A model generated the notes under the pieces. It ran no database searches, was not told the DNA's origin, and saw only the letters and a list, made by a program, of their open reading frames with translations. A stretch of DNA of 25,447 nt, from assembly GCA_034433695.1 (NCBI GenBank), contig DAOUAK010000166.1:1-25447 (forward strand). Reading direction: 5' to 3'. Every line of letters begins with the position of its first letter. Within the stretch, counting starts at the first letter, position 1. Made by a program: the position numbers and the translations under genes. This DNA comes from JASFBA01 sp034433695 (GTDB lineage Bacteria > Chloroflexota > Chloroflexia > DTKN01). This document shows positions 21,840-25,447 of the stretch, piece by piece.

Positions 21840-21868
21840 TTGACAACCTCCCCTTTTTAGGCTATACT
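21840..21868 (+). promoter_or_regulatory. Promoter of the peptidase-efp-xse run
   Basis: Perfect -35 TTGACA (21840-21845), 17-base spacer, -10 TATACT (21863-21868). Unlike the other promoters in the window it has no TG before the -10, in line with its perfect -35. The predicted start near 21875 leaves a 34-base leader. Confidence 0.8.
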
Positions 21869-21908
21869 TGCTTCCAAAGACATCGGCTTGCCATACAAGG
21901 AGGCTTTC

Positions 21909-22985
21909 GTGAACCGACGAGTCGAGCGGTTGCGTCAGGAACTTCAAACCCGGGGGCTGGACGCCTTCCTCATCCAGCAGCCGGAAAACCGCCGTTATCT
22001 GACCGACTTCACCGGCTCGGCCGGCACGGTCATCATCACGGCAGAGGCCGCCATCTTGCTGGTAGACTTCCGCTATACCGAACAGGCTGGAAAGCAGGCC
22101 CCCGACTTTGAGGTGGTGCAGATCAAAAATTCCCTGGAGAAAGAACTTCCTCCCTACCTGGAGCGGCTAGGAGGAAAACGCTGGGGCTTTGAAAGCGCCT
22201 TTGTCACGGTGGCCCAGTACGAAAAACTTCGCCCGACCTTTGAAGCGGCCGGCATCGCCCTGGAAGGAGTGGAAAATCTGGTGGAGGGGCTACGCGCCGT
22301 CAAGGACGAGGAGGAACTGGCCCTACTCCGCCAGGCCATCCGCCTGACCGATGAGGCCTTTGCCCACCTCCTGGACTGGGTCCGCCCGGGCGTCAGCGAA
22401 CGCGAGGCCGCCTGGGAGATCGAAAAGTATATCCGCGAACACGGCGGCGAGGGGCTGGCTTTCCCCACCATCATCGGCAGCGGACCGAACGGGGCCATGC
22501 CCCACTATCAGGCCGGAGAACGCCTCCTGCAGCCCGGCGAACCGATCGTGGTGGATATGGGCGCGGTCTACGGCGGCTACCACGCCGATATGACCCGCAC
22601 CATCGTCCTGGGGAAGCCGGACGAGCGGTTCTGGGAGATCTACAACCTCGTGCGGGAGGCCCAGGAACGGGCCGAGGCGGGCATCCGGGCCGGTATGCCC
22701 TGTGCCGAGGCCGACCGTCTGGCCCGGAGCGTCATCGAAGCCGCCGGCTATGGGGAACGTTTCGGCCACGGCCTGGGCCACGGTGTGGGCCTGGGCACCC
22801 ATGAGCCGTTACGCCTGAGTGCCCTCTCCACGGAGACGTTGCCGGCCGGCGCCACCGTCACCGTGGAGCCGGGCATCTACCTGCCCGGCTGGGGCGGGGT
22901 GCGAATCGAGGATATCGTTCTGGTCCACGAGGACGGGGTCGAAGTATTGACCCGGTCCACCAAGGAACCGGTCGTAGCGATATGA
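21909..22985 (+). CDS. Xaa-Pro aminopeptidase (M24 family)
   Basis: 358 residues. An N-terminal creatinase-like domain (about 1-125; YLTDFTGSAGTVIIT) precedes the pita-bread M24B peptidase domain. The five metal ligands are recognisable: two Asp in VVDMGAVYGGYHADMTRT, His in FGHGLGHGVGLGTHE, Glu in VTVEPGIYLPGWGGVRIEDIVLV (first Glu) and the Glu of RIED. It removes an N-terminal residue before proline from peptides in the cytosol, aiding proline recycling. GTG 21909 is chosen because AAGGAGG lies 5 bases before it; the alternative TTG 21888 has no site. It precedes efp by 16 bases, a common arrangement that links turnover of proline peptides with translation of polyproline stretches. Confidence 0.94.
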   Translation: MNRRVERLRQELQTRGLDAFLIQQPENRRYLTDFTGSAGTVIITAEAAILLVDFRYTEQAGKQAPDFEVVQIKNSLEKELPPYLERLGGKRWGFESAFVTVAQYEKLRPTFEAAGIALEGVENLVEGLRAVKDEEELALLRQAIRLTDEAFAHLLDWVRPGVSEREAAWEIEKYIREHGGEGLAFPTIIGSGPNGAMPHYQAGERLLQPGEPIVVDMGAVYGGYHADMTRTIVLGKPDERFWEIYNLVREAQERAEAGIRAGMPCAEADRLARSVIEAAGYGERFGHGLGHGVGLGTHEPLRLSALSTETLPAGATVTVEPGIYLPGWGGVRIEDIVLVHEDGVEVLTRSTKEPVVAI

Positions 22986-23001
22986 CGGAGGTGGGAAGGC
23001 C

Positions 23002-23568
23002 ATGGCTGTGCTGGATACCGGAGAACTCCGCAAGGGGCTGACCATCATCGTGGATGGGGAACTCTGCAAGATCATCGACTATGAGCACAACAAGCGTGGA
23101 CGTGGGACGGCAAACGTGCGCTTGACGCTGCGCAACCTGCGCACAGGGGCCATCACCGAGCGTACCTTTATGGCCGGGGTCAAGTTCGAGCAGGCCTTTC
23201 TCGAGCGGCGCACGGTCCAGTACCTGTATAACGACGGCTCCACCTATTACTTCATGGACACCGAAACCTTTGAGCAGCCGGCCGTGCCGGCCGAAGTCCT
23301 GGGCGAAGCCGTCCACTTCCTGCGTGAAAACGACTCGGTAGAACTGGTCCTTTACGAGGGCGAAATTCTGGACGTGGAACTGCCCCCCTCGGTGGTGCTG
23401 CGGGTCGTCCATACCGCCCCCGGCGTCCGGGGAGATACCGCCGCCAACGCCACCAAGCCGGCCACCTTGGAGACAGGGCTGACCATCAACGTTCCGCTCT
23501 TTATCAACGAGGGCGACCTGGTCCGGGTGGACACACGCACCGGGGAGTACCTGACCCGGGTAGGGTAA
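23002..23568 (+). CDS. efp: Translation elongation factor P
   Basis: 188 residues with the usual three beta-barrel domains: KOW-like domain I (1-65), OB domain II (about 68-128) and OB domain III (about 130-185, with NATKPATLETGLTINVPLF and GDLVRVDTRTGEYLTRV). It binds between the P and E sites to help ribosomes stalled on consecutive prolines. The tip of domain I reads HNKRGRGTANV: the residue equivalent to the lysylated Lys34 of E. coli is Arg34, and Pro32 is Arg. EpmA-type lysylation is therefore excluded. Rhamnosylation as in EarP species, or an unmodified Arg tip, is possible. No modifying enzyme is encoded in the window. Good site GGAGG before ATG 23002. Confidence 0.96.
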   Translation: MAVLDTGELRKGLTIIVDGELCKIIDYEHNKRGRGTANVRLTLRNLRTGAITERTFMAGVKFEQAFLERRTVQYLYNDGSTYYFMDTETFEQPAVPAEVLGEAVHFLRENDSVELVLYEGEILDVELPPSVVLRVVHTAPGVRGDTAANATKPATLETGLTINVPLFINEGDLVRVDTRTGEYLTRVG

Positions 23569-23655
23569 TCCCATCCGGAAAGGTCTTCCGTCGGGGAGTG
23601 CGAGGACCGGGGACGGATATTCTTGTTCACGCCCGCCGTGTAAGAGAAGTGCGCG

Positions 23656-24873
23656 ATGCCCGTCATCCTTTCCGTCCGCGAACTGACTTCCTATATCCGT
23701 CAACTCCTGGAGGTTGACGAAGTCCTCGCGGACGTGTGGGTGGAGGGGGAGGTCTCCAACTTCACCCGCTCCGGCGCCGGCCATCTCTACTTTACCCTGA
23801 AGGAGGCCGAGGCGCAGGTTTCCTGCGTGATGTTCCGGAACGCCGCCGGCCGACTGAGCCAACTTCCCTCCGACGGCGATGCCGTCCTTGTGCACGGACA
23901 GGTTTCCTTCTACGCGGCCGGCGGGAAACTCCAGTTGTACGTGGATTTCTTACGTCCCCTGGGCTTGGGGGTGCTCTACCTGCATTTCCAGGAACTCAAG
24001 GAACGGCTGGAGGCGGAAGGCCTCTTCGCCCCGGAGCGAAAGCGACCCCTTCCCCCCTTTCCCCGTCGTATCGGTGTGGTGACCTCGCCCGACGGGGCGG
24101 CCTTTCGGGACATTCTCCACATCCTCGGCCGGCGCTACCCGCTGGCCGAGGTGGTGCTCTCGCCCACGCTGGTGCAGGGGAAAGAGGCGCCGCCGCGTAT
24201 CGTGGCCGCCCTGGAGCGCCTGCGCGACCAGGCCGTGGACGTGATTATCCTGGCCCGAGGTGGGGGTTCCCTGGAAGACCTCTGGCCCTTCAACGAGGAG
24301 TGCGTGGCCCGGGCCATCCGCGCCGCACCCGCTCCGGTCATCAGCGGGGTGGGCCATGAGACCGATTTCACCATCGCCGATTTCGCCGCCGACGTGCGTG
24401 CTCCTACCCCCTCGGCGGCGGCCGTTATGGCCGTTCCGGACCGGGAGGAACTCCGCACCCAACTGTTCCACCTGCGGAAACGCCTGCTTCGGGGCCTGGA
24501 GCAGCAGGTGTCCGGACGGCGGCAACGCCTGGAGGAATTCCGCCTGCGTCTCCGGCGCCTCTCGCCCCAAGCGCAGATTGCCGGCCGACGGCAACGGGTG
24601 GACGAACTGGCCGGCCGCCTGGCCCGGCAGATACGCCACCGCCTGGAAGTGGACCGGGAACGGGTGCGCAGCGCCTCCCTGCGCCTGGCCGCGCTCGACC
24701 CCCAGGCCACCCTCCGGCGCGGCTATGCCATTGTCCGTCGCCTGCCCCAACGACAGATCGTACTCAGCCCGGCCCAGGTGGCGGCCGGGGACCCTCTGGA
24801 GGTGCAGGTGCGCGATGGATGCTTCGAGGCCGAGGTCCGACGAGGAGGAGAGGATGAAACGTCGGAGCGATAG
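23656..24873 (+). CDS. xseA: Exodeoxyribonuclease VII large subunit
   Basis: 405 residues. An N-terminal OB-fold domain (1-100: VRELTSYIRQLLEVDEVLADVWVEGEVSNF, HLYFTLKE) is followed by the catalytic domain with IGVVTSPDGAAFRDIL, VDVIILARGGGSLEDLWPFN and PVISGVGHETDFTIADFAADVRAPTPSAAA, the typical XseA signatures. A long Arg-rich coiled-coil region (about 270-360) binds the small subunits, and LDPQATLRRGYAIV lies near the end. It degrades single-stranded DNA to acid-soluble pieces in mismatch repair and damage processing. Slightly shorter than the 456-residue E. coli protein, mainly in the coiled coil. No clear promoter in the 87 bases after efp, so probably cotranscribed. Confidence 0.97.
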   Translation: MPVILSVRELTSYIRQLLEVDEVLADVWVEGEVSNFTRSGAGHLYFTLKEAEAQVSCVMFRNAAGRLSQLPSDGDAVLVHGQVSFYAAGGKLQLYVDFLRPLGLGVLYLHFQELKERLEAEGLFAPERKRPLPPFPRRIGVVTSPDGAAFRDILHILGRRYPLAEVVLSPTLVQGKEAPPRIVAALERLRDQAVDVIILARGGGSLEDLWPFNEECVARAIRAAPAPVISGVGHETDFTIADFAADVRAPTPSAAAVMAVPDREELRTQLFHLRKRLLRGLEQQVSGRRQRLEEFRLRLRRLSPQAQIAGRRQRVDELAGRLARQIRHRLEVDRERVRSASLRLAALDPQATLRRGYAIVRRLPQRQIVLSPAQVAAGDPLEVQVRDGCFEAEVRRGGEDETSER

Positions 24874-24959
24874 GGCGAGGACGGGTCCCAGGCCGGGAAG
24901 ACGGTTCTGCCCGAGACGACCGGAATCGGAAACGGCGCGGCGTGTGCCGGGAGGAACGG

Positions 24960-25193
24960 ATGACCGAAGAAGCCGCTCTGCCTTTTGAAGAGGCCTTTTC
25001 CGCGCTGGAGGAGATCGTCCGGCGGCTGGAGGGAGGGGAACTGCCGCTGGAAGAGGCCCTGGCCCTCTACGAGCGGGGCATGGCGCTGGCCCAACACTGC
25101 CAGAACCTCCTGGATCGGGCCGAACTCCGCGTCACCCGGCTGACGGAGGAGGCCGGCCCGCCCCTTCAGGGAGAAGCGGAGGAACTCTTCTGA
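24960..25193 (+). CDS. xseB: Exodeoxyribonuclease VII small subunit
   Basis: 77 residues, the normal size. Family pattern PFEEAFSALEEIVRRLEGGELPLEEALALYERGMALAQHC forms the helical hairpin that wraps around the XseA coiled coil. ATG 24960 is preceded by GGGAGG with 5 bases spacing; a GTG six codons earlier would place that site inside the gene. It lies 86 bases after xseA, a wider gap than the usual overlap, and that gap shows no gene. Confidence 0.95.
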   Translation: MTEEAALPFEEAFSALEEIVRRLEGGELPLEEALALYERGMALAQHCQNLLDRAELRVTRLTEEAGPPLQGEAEELF

Positions 25194-25220
25194 CGGCCCG
25201 ATCTCCGGGGGAAACGACCT

Positions 25221-25447
25221 TTGGAAAGGCCATTTTCGTTCCTTCCCAGGCGCTGGCGGCGCTATCAGGAAATCAGCCGCATCCTCCTGCGGCATGGCTT
25301 CGGTTCCCTCCTGGAGATGGCCCGGCCGCGCCGTGGGCTCTTCCGATGGGCCGGCCTGCCCGGCGCACCCCCGCCGGCCCGCCACCTCGGTCTGGCCCTG
25401 GAAGAACTGGGGCCGACCTTATCAAACTGGGGCAAATCCTCAGCACC
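25221..25447 (+). pseudogene. 5' end of a UbiB/ABC1-family atypical kinase gene with an apparent frameshift (partial)
   Basis: From TTG 25221 (GGGGGAAA upstream) the frame reads RRWRRYQEISRILLRHGFGSLLEMA and on to ARHLGLALEELGPT, the start of a UbiB/ABC1 family kinase-like protein. The family continues almost invariantly FIKLGQILST. Here the frame gives LSNWGKSSA, but reading from 25421 in the next frame gives exactly IKLGQILST to the window end. One base is thus missing at 25418-25421. The gene may be a true pseudogene, a sequencing or assembly error, or (less likely) a programmed site. These proteins are ATP-binding and linked to quinone or isoprenoid lipid metabolism. The start follows xseB by 27 bases. 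Confidence 0.7.

Noticed and set aside
23595..23623. A promoter for xseA (TATTCT at 23618-23623)
   Set aside because: No -35 at 15-19 bases and no extended -10; does not match the form of the other promoters here.

Overview
The window is a GC-rich bacterial chromosome segment. Gene content and style suggest the phylum Chloroflexota, probably an Anaerolineae-like and possibly thermophilic lineage. This is inferred from the secreted beta-helix protein ending in a YLPLVLR motif, the lipoprotein with a 'CSPPCWQ..TPGVTT' start to its mature part, the Ta0216-type B12/radical SAM protein, and the palindrome-rich intergenic repeats. No rRNA or tRNA gene was found. Promoters that can be read directly mostly have TTGnCn, a 17-bp spacer and an extended -10 of the form TGn-TATAnT.

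Layout. 1-1030 (+): the tail of an unidentified gene, then triosephosphate isomerase. 1091-3045 (-): an 8-oxoguanine-deaminase-type amidohydrolase whose stop overlaps the start of a HIT-family nucleotide enzyme. 3175-5744 (+): an AlaX tRNA-editing protein overlapping the start of a divergent Amt/Rh-family membrane protein. A face-to-face promoter pair separates these two operons. 5833-7548 (-): a cobalamin-binding radical SAM protein. 7549-7915: divergent promoters and a long structured leader RNA for a protein with three ParB-like repeats (7916-8911, +). 9043-11640 (+): a large secreted beta-helix protein. 11583-19162 (-): a long same-strand run, read from its 5' end as two single-domain response regulators, two divergent carbamoyltransferases around a flavin reductase, carbamate kinase, a double-FtsX permease and a GNAT acetyltransferase. 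19225-21900: an accessory island holding RHS remnants with a zinc-metallopeptidase tip, a perfect 25-bp palindrome, a lipoprotein and a mosaic of GC-rich repeats. 21909-25447 (+): a housekeeping run of Xaa-Pro peptidase, elongation factor P, exonuclease VII large and small subunits, and the 5' end of a UbiB/ABC1 kinase gene that carries an apparent 1-base frameshift.

How the genes may work together. The carbamoyltransferase/carbamate kinase group looks like a catabolic route that releases carbamoyl phosphate from a ureido compound and makes ATP. Its substrate cannot be read from the sequence. The deaminase/HIT pair suggests purine or damaged-nucleotide handling. The most unexplained items are the leader RNA of the ParB-like gene, the tandem carbamoyltransferases, the Amt homologue lacking its second pore histidine, and the broken RHS toxin tip with its neighbouring lipoprotein.
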